NCBI RefSeq assembly: GCF_001266615.1
Contig: NZ_LGHZ01000004.1
Location: 62,001-126,000 of the forward strand
Reading direction: 5' to 3'
DNA length: 64,000 nucleotides
From: Kluyvera genomosp. 1
GTDB lineage: Bacteria; Pseudomonadota; Gammaproteobacteria; Enterobacterales; Enterobacteriaceae
In this document: positions 26,382 to 35,608 of the stretch, piece by piece
How positions within the stretch are numbered: position 1 is the first letter of the stretch
How the letters are laid out: the number at the start of each line of letters is the position of its first letter
Program-made: the position numbers and the translations under genes
Notes under the pieces: generated by a model
The model's input: only the letters and a program-made list of their open reading frames with translations
Told to the model about the DNA's origin: nothing
Database searches by the model: none

Positions 26382-27461
26382 ATGTCTAAAATTTTTGATT
26401 TCGTAAAACCAGGCGTAATCACTGGTGATGACGTACAGAAAGTTTTCCAGGTAGCAAAAGAAAATAACTTTGCTCTGCCAGCCGTTAACTGCGTCGGTAC
26501 TGATTCCATCAACGCCGTACTGGAAACCGCAGCAAAAGTTAAAGCACCGGTTATCGTACAGTTCTCCAACGGCGGCGCTGCGTTCATCGCAGGCAAAGGC
26601 GTGAAAACTGACGTTCCTCAGGGTGCAGCAATCCTGGGCGCTATCTCTGGTGCGCACCACGTTCACCAGATGGCTGAGCATTACGGTGTTCCAGTTATCC
26701 TGCATACTGACCACTGTGCGAAGAAACTGCTGCCGTGGATCGACGGTCTGCTGGACGCAGGTGAAAAACACTTTGCCGCTACCGGTAAACCACTGTTCTC
26801 TTCCCACATGATTGACCTGTCTGAAGAGTCCCTGCACGAAAACATCGAAATCTGCTCCAAATACCTGTCTCGTATGTCCAAAATGGGTATGACCCTGGAA
26901 ATTGAACTGGGTTGCACCGGCGGTGAAGAAGACGGCGTGGACAACAGCCACATGGACGCTTCTGCACTGTACACTCAGCCAGAAGACGTTGATTACGCTT
27001 ACACCGAGCTGAGCAAAATCAGCCCACGTTTCACCATCGCAGCTTCCTTCGGTAACGTACACGGTGTGTACAAACCAGGTAACGTGGTTCTGACCCCAAC
27101 TATCCTGCGCGATTCTCAGGACTATGTTTCTAAGAAACACAACCTGCCGCACAACAGCCTGAACTTCGTCTTCCACGGCGGTTCCGGTTCTTCTGCTCAG
27201 GAAATCAAAGACTCCGTAAGCTACGGCGTAGTGAAAATGAACATCGATACCGATACCCAGTGGGCAACTTGGGAAGGTATCCTGAACTACTACAAAGAAA
27301 ACGAAGCTTACCTGCAGGGTCAGCTGGGCAACCCGAAAGGCGAAGACCAGCCGAACAAGAAATACTACGATCCACGCGTATGGCTGCGTGCTGCTCAGAC
27401 CTCTATGATCGCCCGTCTGGAACAGGCTTTCTCTGAGCTGAACGCGAAAGACGTTCTGTAA
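26382..27461 (+). CDS. fbaA: fructose-bisphosphate aldolase, class II
   Basis: Zinc-dependent aldolase that splits fructose 1,6-bisphosphate. The 359-residue protein has the zinc/catalytic segment ILHTDHCAKK (D109, H110), ELGCTGGEEDGVD, NVHGVYKPGNV and VFHGGSGSS. Length and sequence match E. coli FbaA. Last gene of the glycolytic operon, 87 bp after pgk, with very strong codon bias. A good terminator follows. Confidence 0.97.
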   Translation: MSKIFDFVKPGVITGDDVQKVFQVAKENNFALPAVNCVGTDSINAVLETAAKVKAPVIVQFSNGGAAFIAGKGVKTDVPQGAAILGAISGAHHVHQMAEHYGVPVILHTDHCAKKLLPWIDGLLDAGEKHFAATGKPLFSSHMIDLSEESLHENIEICSKYLSRMSKMGMTLEIELGCTGGEEDGVDNSHMDASALYTQPEDVDYAYTELSKISPRFTIAASFGNVHGVYKPGNVVLTPTILRDSQDYVSKKHNLPHNSLNFVFHGGSGSSAQEIKDSVSYGVVKMNIDTDTQWATWEGILNYYKENEAYLQGQLGNPKGEDQPNKKYYDPRVWLRAAQTSMIARLEQAFSELNAKDVL

Positions 27462-27482
27462 GAAAAGACCGACTTTTCTGTA

Positions 27483-27510
27483 AAAGCCCGCCTTATGGCG
27501 GGCTTTTTTA
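27483..27510 (+). terminator. intrinsic terminator of epd-pgk-fbaA
   Basis: AAAGCCCGCC TTAT GGCGGGCTTT stem-loop with a following T run, 21 bp after the fbaA stop. Confidence 0.92.
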
Positions 27511-27638
27511 TTGCCTTTTCAATGTCATGGTCTGTCGTGGAAATGTGATCAATTTGGCAAAATGCTAATTTTTTGTTTACTCTTTATACCTGTCTGTAGT
27601 TTTACAGGCCGTATTTTGTTTCCCATAAGGAATATTGA

Positions 27639-28502
27639 ATGGAAGATTTAAACGTTGTCGATAGCATAAATGGTGCCGGTTCATGGCTGGTGCGTAATCA
27701 GGAGTTACTGCTGAGTTATGCCGTCAATATCGTTGCGGCAATTGCCATCATCGTTGTCGGGATGATTGCGGCGCGGATCGTATCAAATACCGTCAACCGC
27801 CTGATGCTGGCACGTAAAATTGATGCCACCGTGGCGGATTTCCTCTCCGCGCTGGTGCGCTATGCGGTTATCGCCTTTACGCTGATTGCCGCGCTTGGCC
27901 GCGTGGGCGTGCAGACTGCATCGGTCATCGCTGTACTGGGTGCCGCGGGTTTAGCCGTTGGTTTGGCGCTGCAAGGGTCGCTCTCCAACCTCGCAGCTGG
28001 CGTGCTGCTGGTGATGTTCCGACCATTCCGTGCCGGGGAATATGTAGACCTTGGCGGTGTCGCAGGAACGGTACTGAGCGTGCAGATTTTCTCCACTACC
28101 ATGCGGACCGTGGACGGAAAAATTGTGGTGATTCCGAACGGTAAAATTATTGCCGGTAATATTATCAACTTCTCCCGTGAACCGGCTCGTCGCAATGAGT
28201 TTATTATCGGCGTTTCCTACGATGCGGATATTGATAAGGTTAAGCAGATTCTGACGCGTATTCTGGAAGCCGATAATCGTGTGCTTAAAGATCGCGATAT
28301 TACCGTACGCTTGAATGAGCTGGCGCCTTCGTCGGTGAATTTTGTGGTTCGCGCCTGGAGCCTGAGTGGCGATCTGCAAAACGTCTATTGGGACGTTTTG
28401 GAGCAGATTAAACGTGAATTTGATGCTAATGGGATTAGTTTTCCTTACCCGCAGCTCGATGTGAATATGAAACCGGTAAGCTCGCAGACTGAATCAGCAT
28501 AA
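27639..28502 (+). CDS. mscS: small-conductance mechanosensitive channel MscS
   Basis: Tension-gated channel that releases solutes on hypo-osmotic shock. The 287-residue inner-membrane protein (E. coli 286) has three N-terminal helices, the glycine/alanine-rich pore helix TM3 ([20 protein letters not shown] followed by [22 protein letters not shown]), then a cytoplasmic beta domain and C-terminal vestibule ending near [18 protein letters not shown] precedes the ATG. It directly follows fbaA as in E. coli but is a separate unit. Confidence 0.96.
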   Translation: MEDLNVVDSINGAGSWLVRNQELLLSYAVNIVAAIAIIVVGMIAARIVSNTVNRLMLARKIDATVADFLSALVRYAVIAFTLIAALGRVGVQTASVIAVLGAAGLAVGLALQGSLSNLAAGVLLVMFRPFRAGEYVDLGGVAGTVLSVQIFSTTMRTVDGKIVVIPNGKIIAGNIINFSREPARRNEFIIGVSYDADIDKVKQILTRILEADNRVLKDRDITVRLNELAPSSVNFVVRAWSLSGDLQNVYWDVLEQIKREFDANGISFPYPQLDVNMKPVSSQTESA

Positions 28503-28546
28503 TTCAGCTGTGCGATCGCCTGGTGAGTAAGTGATGAACAACGAAT

Positions 28547-28576
28547 AATGGCTTCTTTCGGGAAGCCATTTTTTTA
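28547..28576 (+). terminator. intrinsic terminator of mscS
   Basis: AATGGCTTC and GAAGCCATT pair around TTTCGG and are followed by seven T residues. Confidence 0.9.
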
Positions 28577-28821
28577 TGTGATATTCATGGCGGCGATGAG
28601 TTTTATTGAATAAATATTCAAAGATGATATTGCATGCAGAAAGTTTATTTCTGTATTGATAATGCGTGCTGCCCCAATAGTCGGCAGGTTTTAAAGTCAG
28701 TACACTCTTCGCGGAAGATGCACAACATTACCGCGAATTAATCAGCGCTTACTGGCTGAGCTTGCTTCGATGCTCAGGGCCGGACTACATGCCCTGAATT
28801 CGTGAAAACATAAAATAATGA
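28577..28821. other. noncoding region upstream of hypothetical gene
   Basis: About 245 bp with no credible gene. A GC-rich dyad around 28755-28795 (GCTGAGCTTGCTTCGATGCTCAGG, partly self-complementary) could be a leader hairpin. Otherwise nothing recognised. Confidence 0.35.
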
Positions 28822-29157
28822 ATGACAGCTACTGAAATGTTTATTCCTAAAGCTTACTTACTTAATCAGACATACAAAAAGCATCGTTCCGATCTGTCTC
28901 AGCGTATCGCGAATGAAAAAGCGCTGATCTCTGGAGACCTGGTACGTTTATTACGAGATCCGAAAAAACATAAGAGAGGGGTTGTCTCTGCGTTTTTCAG
29001 CCGGGAGAAATTCCCGATTTTAGGTAACGAAGGCGCGGAGCAGGAGCTGGAAAAAATTATGAAACTGTTTCGTGATTCTGGCTATCAGGTCTCTCTGGTG
29101 AAGACGGATGATGGGTTCTCGCTTGACCTTGACTGGACGGAAGCGAGTTTATCCTGA
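28822..29157 (+). CDS. hypothetical protein, 111 residues
   Basis: I do not recognise this protein. It is basic in its first two thirds (PKKHKRGVVSAFFSREKFP near 47-66), has no signal peptide or membrane helix and ends with a short acidic stretch (DGFSLDLDWTEASLS). The coding feel is reasonable (normal codon use, no rare-codon clusters) but the ribosome binding site is weak (the ATG follows AAAATAATGA). It stands alone between mscS and the solute-binding protein gene, where E. coli has none. It could be a small orphan accessory gene. Confidence 0.55.
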   Translation: MTATEMFIPKAYLLNQTYKKHRSDLSQRIANEKALISGDLVRLLRDPKKHKRGVVSAFFSREKFPILGNEGAEQELEKIMKLFRDSGYQVSLVKTDDGFSLDLDWTEASLS

Positions 29158-29209
29158 TGATTCACCCGTCTGACCGCCAGAGAACCTCTCTGGCGGGGGC
29201 TCTCAGTTG

Positions 29210-30238
29210 CTACTCTATGGCCTGTAGCTGAGCCTCTACTGCCTTGAGAATATGCTCTGTGTTCTGCACTCCTTTTGCTGTTTGGACCGCTATCCAATCG
29301 GCTTGTATAGACTGGTAATGGCTGATGTTCTGCCAGCTTTCCAGTTCTGTTGTCGTCAGGAAATGGGCATGAGCCCCATGGGCATTCATGTTGCTGACCA
29401 TTTCATTAAGACTCGCATCCAGCGTAGAACCAAGGATCTTTTCAGTACGTGCAGCAGCACGCTGAATGGCTTGTTTATCCTGTAGAGCAAGACTTTCCCA
29501 ACGCGCTTTGTTCATGACCAACAGATAGACGTGCCCAAGCCAAAGGCGCTGTGAAACACCAACCTCTTTTGCCCCTTGCCAGGCTTTGATATCGTCGCCG
29601 CTGTCGAGATTGACTAATAAACCGTCCAGTTTACCGTCGCGTAGGGCCTCAGTTATTTGTTCATTCCATGGCATCTTAATGACTTTTGCGCCAGCATTTT
29701 CTAAATAGGATTGATGCCAGAAACTGGCCGTACGCCAGGTCGTGTTTTTGAGGTCGTCATACTTTAATGAGGGATCCGTCGAGAAAAAGGCTGCCGGATA
29801 TCCCAGGAAAAACTGCAGATTGACTAAGTTATTAGCCGCCAGTTCGGCAGCGAATTGTGGGATTGTCGCGAAGACGTTATGGAAAAATCGTACCTGTTTC
29901 TCGCCGTTATCAGGCCCGAGTGGAAAGCTTTTAAAGATCTGATAAAGCGGGAGTTGTTCCGCGGTGTACTCCGGTACCACAATCCCGATATCCGCTTTTT
30001 GACCTTCACCGATCGTTTTAAGGGCATCATAGCTTACGGCGAGTTCGCCGCTCCAGTGGGCGTCAACCCGAATACGTCCTTGCGATTCCTGCTCAATAGC
30101 TTTGAAGAAAACGTCGTTGATTATTTTTGTACGCATATTGCTAAGAGGTTCATGGTCGGAATAACGAAGTACCGTTTCAGCCAGTGAGGTATGTGTGAGA
30201 CATAGCAAAGTGGCGGCAAAAAATACCTTTAATTTCAT
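29210..30238 (-). CDS. orphan TRAP-type (DctP family) solute-binding protein
   Basis: A 342-residue secreted protein with signal peptide MKLKVFFAATLLCLTHTSLAE. The mature part has DctP family features: TVLRYSDHEPLSNMRTK, a middle region with AAFFSTDPSLKYDDLKN, the TWRTASFWHQSYLENAGA segment that contains the conserved carboxylate-binding arginine, and KLDGLLVNLDS. AAGGAT lies upstream of the ATG. DctP proteins normally pair with DctQ/DctM membrane genes, but none is encoded nearby; it may serve a transporter elsewhere or a two-component sensor. Not present at this place in E. coli. Confidence 0.75.
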   Translation of the reverse strand: MKLKVFFAATLLCLTHTSLAETVLRYSDHEPLSNMRTKIINDVFFKAIEQESQGRIRVDAHWSGELAVSYDALKTIGEGQKADIGIVVPEYTAEQLPLYQIFKSFPLGPDNGEKQVRFFHNVFATIPQFAAELAANNLVNLQFFLGYPAAFFSTDPSLKYDDLKNTTWRTASFWHQSYLENAGAKVIKMPWNEQITEALRDGKLDGLLVNLDSGDDIKAWQGAKEVGVSQRLWLGHVYLLVMNKARWESLALQDKQAIQRAAARTEKILGSTLDASLNEMVSNMNAHGAHAHFLTTTELESWQNISHYQSIQADWIAVQTAKGVQNTEHILKAVEAQLQAIE

Positions 30239-30442
30239 GATCTATCCTTGAACACGGAAGGGAAAGATTGGGTTTGAATCAACGAAATGCAGTATAACGC
30301 ATAGCCAATGAATGGATATGCAGCCCGTGCGCAGTGATAAGCTATTAGTAATTCTAATAACCTATTAAAAAAATCAATTTCATCTAATGATTATCCCGCG
30401 ATATAGTCTCGCTACATACTTACATTCAGCGAAATACTCATC

Positions 30443-31078
30443 GTGTTATCTTATTATTTTCAAGGTCTTATGCTTGGCGCTGCCATGATTCTGCCGCTCG
30501 GCCCGCAAAATGCTTTTGTCATGAACCAGGGCATTCGCCGCCAATATCATCTCATGATTGCGCTGTTGTGTGCGGTGAGCGATTTGCTGCTTATTTGCGC
30601 CGGCATATTTGGTGGCAGCGCGTTGCTGATGTCATCTCCGTGGTTGCTGGCGCTGGTGACCTGGGGGGGCGTTGCCTTCTTGCTGTGGTATGGTTTTGGC
30701 GCGCTGAAAACGGCGATGGGTAGCAATATTGAGCTCGCTAATGCAGAGGTGATGAAGCAGGGGCGCTGGAAAATTATTGCGACCATGCTGGCAGTGACCT
30801 GGCTTAACCCGCACGTCTATATTGATACTTTTGTGGTGCTGGGGAGCCTGGGGGGCCAGTTGGACGTTGAACCGAAGCGCTGGTTTGCGTTAGGCACCAT
30901 CAGCGCCTCGTTCCTGTGGTTTTTTGCGCTGGCACTGTTGGCTGCCTGGCTGGCACCGCGTTTGCGTACGGCGAAAGCACAACGCATTATTAATATCGTC
31001 GTTGGCGTTGTCATGTGGTTCATCGCTTTTCAGCTGGCAAAAGAAGGTGTTGGGCACCTACAGTCACTTCTTAACTAA
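30443..31078 (+). CDS. argO: arginine exporter
   Basis: LysE-family exporter of L-arginine (and canavanine) in the inner membrane. The 211-residue protein has about six helices and the family opening [19 protein letters not shown]. Sequence is nearly identical to E. coli ArgO, including [23 protein letters not shown]. The start is GTG at 30443, as in E. coli. It is followed by yggE, and the activator ArgP is encoded 890 bp downstream on the other strand; ArgP is known to control argO. Confidence 0.96.
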   Translation: MLSYYFQGLMLGAAMILPLGPQNAFVMNQGIRRQYHLMIALLCAVSDLLLICAGIFGGSALLMSSPWLLALVTWGGVAFLLWYGFGALKTAMGSNIELANAEVMKQGRWKIIATMLAVTWLNPHVYIDTFVVLGSLGGQLDVEPKRWFALGTISASFLWFFALALLAAWLAPRLRTAKAQRIINIVVGVVMWFIAFQLAKEGVGHLQSLLN

Positions 31079-31163
31079 GCGTCATCTGATGGACTTTCAT
31101 CTGGCAACGACTAAGCTTGCAGGCAAGACCCCGTTGTCGGGTGATAACCATGGAGATACAACA

Positions 31164-31916
31164 GTGAAGTTTAAAGTGATGGCTCTGGCTGCAGTAATCG
31201 GATTTAGCGCAATGTCAGTGCAGGCAAATGAATTGCCGAATGGTCCACATATTGTCACGTCGGGGACGGCGAGCGTGGATGCGGTACCGGATATCGCGAC
31301 GCTTTCTATCGAAGTGAACATTGCCGCTAAAGATGCCGCGAGTGCCAAAAAACAAGCCGATCAGCGCGTTGCGCAATATCTCTCTTTCCTTGAGCAAAAC
31401 GGCGTAAACAAGAAAGACATTAGCTCGGCTAACCTACGCACTCAGCCTGATTATGACTACCAGAATGGGAAAAGCGTCCTGAAGGGCTATCGTGCAGTAC
31501 GTACTGTGGAAGTCACGTTGCGCCAGCTGGATAAGCTCAACTCGTTGCTCGACGGCGCATTAAAGGCCGGTTTGAATGAGATCCGTTCTGTCTCGTTGGG
31601 CGTTGCGCAGCCGGATGCTTATAAAGACAAGGCACGTAAAGCAGCGATTGAAGATGCGGTGCATCAGGCGCAGTCGCTGGCATCCGGGTTCCACAGCAAG
31701 TTGGGGCCGGTCTATAGCGTGCGTTACCATGTATCGAATTACCAACCGAGCCCGATGGTGCGCATGATGAAAGCTGATGCTGCACCGGTTTCCGCACAGG
31801 AAAGCTACGAGCAAGCCACGATTCAGTTTGCCGATCAGGTAGATGTGGTGTTCGAGCTGCAACCTGAACAGGCCGCAGCACCTGCAGCAGCACCGGCTCC
31901 ATCAGCGGCGAAGTAA
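31164..31916 (+). CDS. yggE: SIMPL-domain periplasmic protein YggE
   Basis: A 250-residue exported protein with signal peptide KVMALAAVIGFSAMSVQA and the DUF541/SIMPL domain (GPHIVTSGTASVDAVPDIATL ... LRQLDKLNSLLDGALKAG). E. coli YggE lowers oxidative stress by an unknown mechanism. The C terminus is an alanine/proline tail (AAAPAAAPAPSAAK), longer than in E. coli. Start is GTG at 31164 with GGAG eight bases upstream; the longer in-frame reading that begins in argO is not the start. Confidence 0.93.
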   Translation: MKFKVMALAAVIGFSAMSVQANELPNGPHIVTSGTASVDAVPDIATLSIEVNIAAKDAASAKKQADQRVAQYLSFLEQNGVNKKDISSANLRTQPDYDYQNGKSVLKGYRAVRTVEVTLRQLDKLNSLLDGALKAGLNEIRSVSLGVAQPDAYKDKARKAAIEDAVHQAQSLASGFHSKLGPVYSVRYHVSNYQPSPMVRMMKADAAPVSAQESYEQATIQFADQVDVVFELQPEQAAAPAAAPAPSAAK

Positions 31917-31931
31917 TCCACGGCATCGATT

Positions 31932-31961
31932 AAAAAACCCTCGCATGCGAGGGTTTTTCTT
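31932..31961. terminator. bidirectional terminator of yggE and argP
   Basis: AAAAAACCCTCGC ATGC GAGGGTTTTT: perfect stem flanked by A run and T run, in the gap between two convergent genes. Confidence 0.9.
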
Positions 31962-31964
31962 TGT

Positions 31965-32858
31965 TTAATCCTGACGCAAGACCTTATGCCCGTAAGCGAG
32001 TAGAGCGTCGGTGACCTTGCGCATCATACGGCTTTCAGGAGCGAAGCGATGCCAGTACAGCATACGACGCTGGAATAACCCTGGCGTCAGGTCGATAAGC
32101 TCACCGCTGGCCAGCTCTTTCTCGATTTGCAGATGCGGAATCATACAGCAAGTCGTGCCCTGACGTGCCAGCTGTACGAACGCTTCCGATGAGTTAACGA
32201 TATGACACGGAACGCTACCCGGCGGCAGGTCAAAGTTCTGTTGTAAGAATGCCTGGTGCATATCGTCGAGATGGTCGAAGGCGACGGCAGGGGCTTTCAG
32301 CAGCGCGGAACGGGTCACGCCATTGGGGAAATAGCGTTCGGCAAACGCTTTGGAACCCACGAACAGGTAATCCAGAGCACCGAGCTGATCGACCAGGCAG
32401 CTTGGCAGCGCCTGCGGCTGAATACTCACCGCGCCGACCACTTCACCACGACGCAGGCGTTCCTGTGTACGCGTTTCATCTTCTACCTGGAGATTCAGGC
32501 GGATAGGGGAGTTGTTCAGAACTTCCGAGAGAGCAGGCAGCAGCCAGGTGGCCAGACTGTCGGCGTTGACTGCCAATGACAGCAATAGCGGCGTTGACCC
32601 TGTTTGCTCATCACCCAGCCACTCTTCTTCCAGAAGCTCAACCTGACGCAGCAGCGCCAGCAGTTTTTGCCCTTGCTCGGTTGGGCGTGGTGGGACAGTA
32701 CGCACCAGCAGCGGCTGGCCGAACATGTTCTCCAGTTGCTTAATACGCTGAGAAACGGCGGACTGAGTGATGCACAGTTTCTGCGCGGCGCGTTCAAAAC
32801 CACGTTCCCTGATAACGGCATCCAGCGCCTGTAGTGTTCTGTAGTCCGGACGTTTCAT
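31965..32858 (-). CDS. argP: LysR-type regulator ArgP (IciA)
   Basis: Lysine- and arginine-responsive activator of argO, lysC, dapB and others; once described as an inhibitor of chromosome initiation. The 297-residue protein (same length as E. coli) begins [20 protein letters not shown] with the LysR helix-turn-helix ([20 protein letters not shown]). The ATG at 32858 gives the family N terminus; a start 36 bp further upstream is in frame but unlikely. Divergent from rpiA. Confidence 0.95.
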   Translation of the reverse strand: MKRPDYRTLQALDAVIRERGFERAAQKLCITQSAVSQRIKQLENMFGQPLLVRTVPPRPTEQGQKLLALLRQVELLEEEWLGDEQTGSTPLLLSLAVNADSLATWLLPALSEVLNNSPIRLNLQVEDETRTQERLRRGEVVGAVSIQPQALPSCLVDQLGALDYLFVGSKAFAERYFPNGVTRSALLKAPAVAFDHLDDMHQAFLQQNFDLPPGSVPCHIVNSSEAFVQLARQGTTCCMIPHLQIEKELASGELIDLTPGLFQRRMLYWHRFAPESRMMRKVTDALLAYGHKVLRQD

Positions 32859-33071
32859 TGCTCTGAGGTACTCCCGTGTCGGTGTTATCTGCACTATGAC
32901 ATAAATTTACCGTAGATACAGACGAAATTGGTTTGCAGATTACCGTGATGACGCTCACGTGTTGGCGTCGTCAACTGCTCTGGGCCGTCGAGGGCCGGTG
33001 CTTAACTCGAATTGTTGCGGTGTTCTGTTCTATAATGCGCGCAGATGAATGACACCACAGGCGAAACGATC
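32859..33071. other. argP-rpiA divergent promoter region
   Basis: Contains a consensus -10 hexamer TATAAT at 33031-33036 that would start rpiA transcription about 30 bp before its ATG. The -35 match is poor. Confidence 0.45.
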
Positions 33072-33731
33072 ATGACGCAGGATGAACTGAAAAAAGCAGT
33101 AGGCTGGGCGGCGCTTCAATACGTACAACCGGGTACGATTGTGGGTGTAGGTACCGGGTCAACCGCCGCGCACTTTATTGACGCACTGGGCACCATGAAA
33201 GGACAAATCGAAGGCGCAGTTTCCAGCTCTGATGCCTCGACCGAGAAGCTGAAAAGCCTCGGTATTCACGTTTTCGATCTGAATGAAGTTGACCGTTTAG
33301 GTATCTACGTTGATGGCGCGGATGAAATCAACGGCCATATGCAGATGATTAAAGGCGGCGGTGCTGCGTTGACGCGCGAAAAGATTATTGCGTCCGTGGC
33401 GGATAAATTTATCTGTATCGCCGATGCATCCAAGCAGGTTGATATCCTGGGCAACTTCCCGCTGCCGGTTGAAGTGATCCCGATGGCACGTAGCGCTGTT
33501 GCTCGCGAACTGGTTAAACTGGGTGGCCGTCCGGAATATCGTCAGGGCGTGGTGACTGATAATGGCAACGTGATCCTCGATGTGCATGGCCTTGAAATTC
33601 TCGATGCTATCGCGCTGGAAAATGCGATTAACAGCCTTCCAGGTGTGGTTACCGTCGGCCTGTTTGCCAACCGTGGTGCAGACGTTGCGCTGATTGGTAC
33701 CGCCGATGGCGTGAAAACTATTGTGAAATGA
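33072..33731 (+). CDS. rpiA: ribose-5-phosphate isomerase A
   Basis: Interconverts ribose 5-phosphate and ribulose 5-phosphate. The 219-residue protein matches E. coli RpiA in length, with the phosphate loop [38 protein letters not shown] (catalytic D/E/K cluster) and [16 protein letters not shown]. The ATG at 33072 is chosen over an earlier in-frame ATG at 33045, because [17 protein letters not shown] is the family start. Confidence 0.97.
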   Translation: MTQDELKKAVGWAALQYVQPGTIVGVGTGSTAAHFIDALGTMKGQIEGAVSSSDASTEKLKSLGIHVFDLNEVDRLGIYVDGADEINGHMQMIKGGGAALTREKIIASVADKFICIADASKQVDILGNFPLPVEVIPMARSAVARELVKLGGRPEYRQGVVTDNGNVILDVHGLEILDAIALENAINSLPGVVTVGLFANRGADVALIGTADGVKTIVK

Positions 33732-33739
33732 TCTGACCC

Positions 33740-33770
33740 GGGGGGAATCATTATTTCCCCCATTTTTTTT
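33740..33770 (+). terminator. intrinsic terminator of rpiA
   Basis: GGGGGGAA and TTTCCCCC pair around TCATTA and are followed by A and eight T residues. Confidence 0.9.
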
Positions 33771-33996
33771 ATTAGGGTTAAATTTGGTGACTTGTGTCAC
33801 ATTTATAACTCCCGCCTGATTAACATCCCACGTTTAGTTCTCGGTTTAGCATTTTATGCTGGCATTTTGTCATTCGTGACGCTTCTTCATGACCCCTACG
33901 CAAACGTTCATATTGCCGCAATATTTATTTTTGATATGTTGCTTAGATGAACTTTCGTTCAGCACAACATCAGTAAAACAAAGACAGGACGGGGAA

Positions 33997-35229
33997 ATGG
34001 CTAAGGTATCACTGGAAAAAGACAAAATTAAGTTTCTGCTGGTTGAAGGCGTGCACCAGAAGGCGCTGGATAGCCTTCGCGCTGCAGGTTACACCAATAT
34101 CGAATTTCACAAGGGTGCGCTGGATACTGAACAGCTGAAGGAGTCGATCCGTGATGCACATTTCATCGGCCTGCGATCCCGCACGCATCTGACGGCAGAT
34201 GTTCTGGCTGCCGCGGAGAAACTGGTGGCGGTCGGCTGCTTCTGTATCGGTACCAATCAGGTTGACCTGAAAGCGGCGGCAAAACGCGGCGTTCCCGTAT
34301 TTAACGCGCCGTTCTCTAACACACGTTCCGTGGCGGAGTTGGTGATCGGTGAACTGCTGCTGCTGCTGCGCGGTATTCCGGAAGCTAATGCCAAGGCGCA
34401 CCGTGGTGTATGGAACAAACTGGCTGCGGGTTCTTATGAAGCGCGTGGTAAAAAACTGGGCATCATCGGTTATGGCCACATCGGTACTCAGTTGGGGATT
34501 CTGGCGGAATCGCTGGGGATGCACGTCTTCTTCTACGATATTGAAAGCAAACTGCCGCTGGGTAATGCCACTCAGGTACAGCATCTTTCCGACCTGTTGA
34601 ATATGAGTGATGTGGTCAGCCTGCACGTGCCGGAAAATGCGTCCACCAAAAATATGATGGGCCCGGAAGAACTGGCGCTAATGAAGCCAGGTGCGCTTCT
34701 GATCAACGCCTCTCGCGGTACCGTTGTTGATATCCCAGCGCTGTGTGCGGTGCTGGCGAGTAAACATCTGGCGGGTGCTGCTGTCGACGTATTCCCAACG
34801 GAACCCGCGACGAATAGCGAGCCGTTCACGTCACCGCTGTGTGAGTTCGATAACGTTATTCTGACGCCACACATTGGTGGTTCAACTCAGGAAGCGCAGG
34901 AGAATATCGGTCTGGAAGTTGCGGGTAAACTGGCGAAGTACTCCGACAACGGCTCTACGCTGTCTGCGGTAAACTTCCCGGAAGTTTCTCTGCCGCTGCA
35001 CGGTGGGCGTCGTCTGCTGCACATCCATGAAAACCGTCCGGGTGTATTGACTGCGTTAAACCAGATCTTCGCCGATCAGGGTGTCAACATTGCCGCACAG
35101 TATCTGCAAACTAACTCAGATATGGGTTATGTGGTTATCGATATCGAAGCGGAAGAAGATGTTGCCGAGAAAGCGCTGCTGAGCATGAAGGCGATTCCAG
35201 GCACTCTGCGCGCTCGCCTGCTGTACTAA
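33997..35229 (+). CDS. serA: D-3-phosphoglycerate dehydrogenase
   Basis: First enzyme of serine synthesis, feedback-inhibited by serine. The 410-residue protein (same as E. coli) has the NAD loop GIIGYGHIGTQLG, the dehydrogenase signature with catalytic R/E/H (LINASRGTVVD, VFPTEPATNSEPF, TPHIGGSTQEAQ), and a C-terminal ACT domain (LLHIHENRPGVLTALNQIF) that binds serine. GGGGAA precedes the ATG at 33997. Serine also feeds the nearby gcv operon. Confidence 0.97.
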   Translation: MAKVSLEKDKIKFLLVEGVHQKALDSLRAAGYTNIEFHKGALDTEQLKESIRDAHFIGLRSRTHLTADVLAAAEKLVAVGCFCIGTNQVDLKAAAKRGVPVFNAPFSNTRSVAELVIGELLLLLRGIPEANAKAHRGVWNKLAAGSYEARGKKLGIIGYGHIGTQLGILAESLGMHVFFYDIESKLPLGNATQVQHLSDLLNMSDVVSLHVPENASTKNMMGPEELALMKPGALLINASRGTVVDIPALCAVLASKHLAGAAVDVFPTEPATNSEPFTSPLCEFDNVILTPHIGGSTQEAQENIGLEVAGKLAKYSDNGSTLSAVNFPEVSLPLHGGRRLLHIHENRPGVLTALNQIFADQGVNIAAQYLQTNSDMGYVVIDIEAEEDVAEKALLSMKAIPGTLRARLLY

Positions 35230-35239
35230 TCTCTCCTCC

Positions 35240-35266
35240 ACGGGCAGGCCATGGGTCTGCCCGTAT
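35240..35266 (+). terminator. weak hairpin downstream of serA
   Basis: ACGGGCAG and CTGCCCGT flank GCCATGGGT, 10 bp after the serA stop. There is no T run, so it may be a processed 3' end or a rho-assisted terminator. Confidence 0.4.
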
Positions 35267-35412
35267 TCCATCAGCCCTCCCTGCGTCATCTCTTCTGTGC
35301 AATCGATACATCTCATTTTCGAGCCTCGCCGCAAACGGTGATTAAAGGCTCTGCTGCGCCTTGTTCGCGTAAGAAAGCCACTTACGATAGAGGCTCAGCA
35401 TGGGGCTGAAAC

Positions 35413-35560
35413 GGAAAAGCCCCTACCGAAACAGGGGCTCTGAAAAGGAAAGGGACAATGATGAGACTCGTCATCATACTGCTGATTCTGTTAATTATCG
35501 CCTACCCAGCATATTAACAGTATTTACGCAGGAGGGAGGTTCGCCTCCCTCACCCTTTAC
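35413..35560 (-). ncRNA. sibC: SibC-like antisense RNA (antitoxin)
   Basis: An RNA of about 148 bases antisense to the toxin gene below. On the minus strand TTGACA (35589-35594) and TAAATT (35566-35571) are spaced 17 bp, placing the start at about 35560 with GTAAAGGGTGAGGGAGG, close to what I recall of E. coli Sib RNA 5' ends. It covers the whole 19-codon toxin frame and ends at a terminator, AGCCCCT and AGGGGCT followed by TTTCC (about 35439 to 35413). E. coli has sibC/ibsC in exactly this place, between serA and fau. End positions are estimated. Confidence 0.75.
35458..35517 (+). CDS. ibsC: Ibs-type small toxic membrane peptide
   Basis: Nineteen hydrophobic residues, MMRLVIILLILLIIAYPAY, directly comparable to E. 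coli IbsC, which starts MMRLVIILIVLLL and is also 19 residues. Such peptides insert in the inner membrane and depolarise it; the antisense Sib RNA prevents translation. AAGG(A)AAGGG precedes the double ATG. A possible promoter (TTGTTC at 35361, TACGAT at 35383) lies upstream on the same strand. It is far too short for standard gene calling. Confidence 0.8.
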   Translation: MMRLVIILLILLIIAYPAY

Positions 35561-35565
35561 CGAGG

Positions 35566-35594
35566 AATTTAGGTCAAAAATGCAGCGCTGTCAA
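35566..35594 (-). promoter_or_regulatory. promoter of the antisense Sib RNA
   Basis: Consensus -35 TTGACA, 17-bp spacer and -10 TAAATT, just downstream of the fau stop. Confidence 0.7.
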
Positions 35595-35608
35595 TCGGTA
35601 GAAAATGG

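Noticed and set aside
30924-31163. Long N-terminal extension of yggE into argO
   Set aside because: The signal peptide and ribosome binding site support the GTG at 31164.
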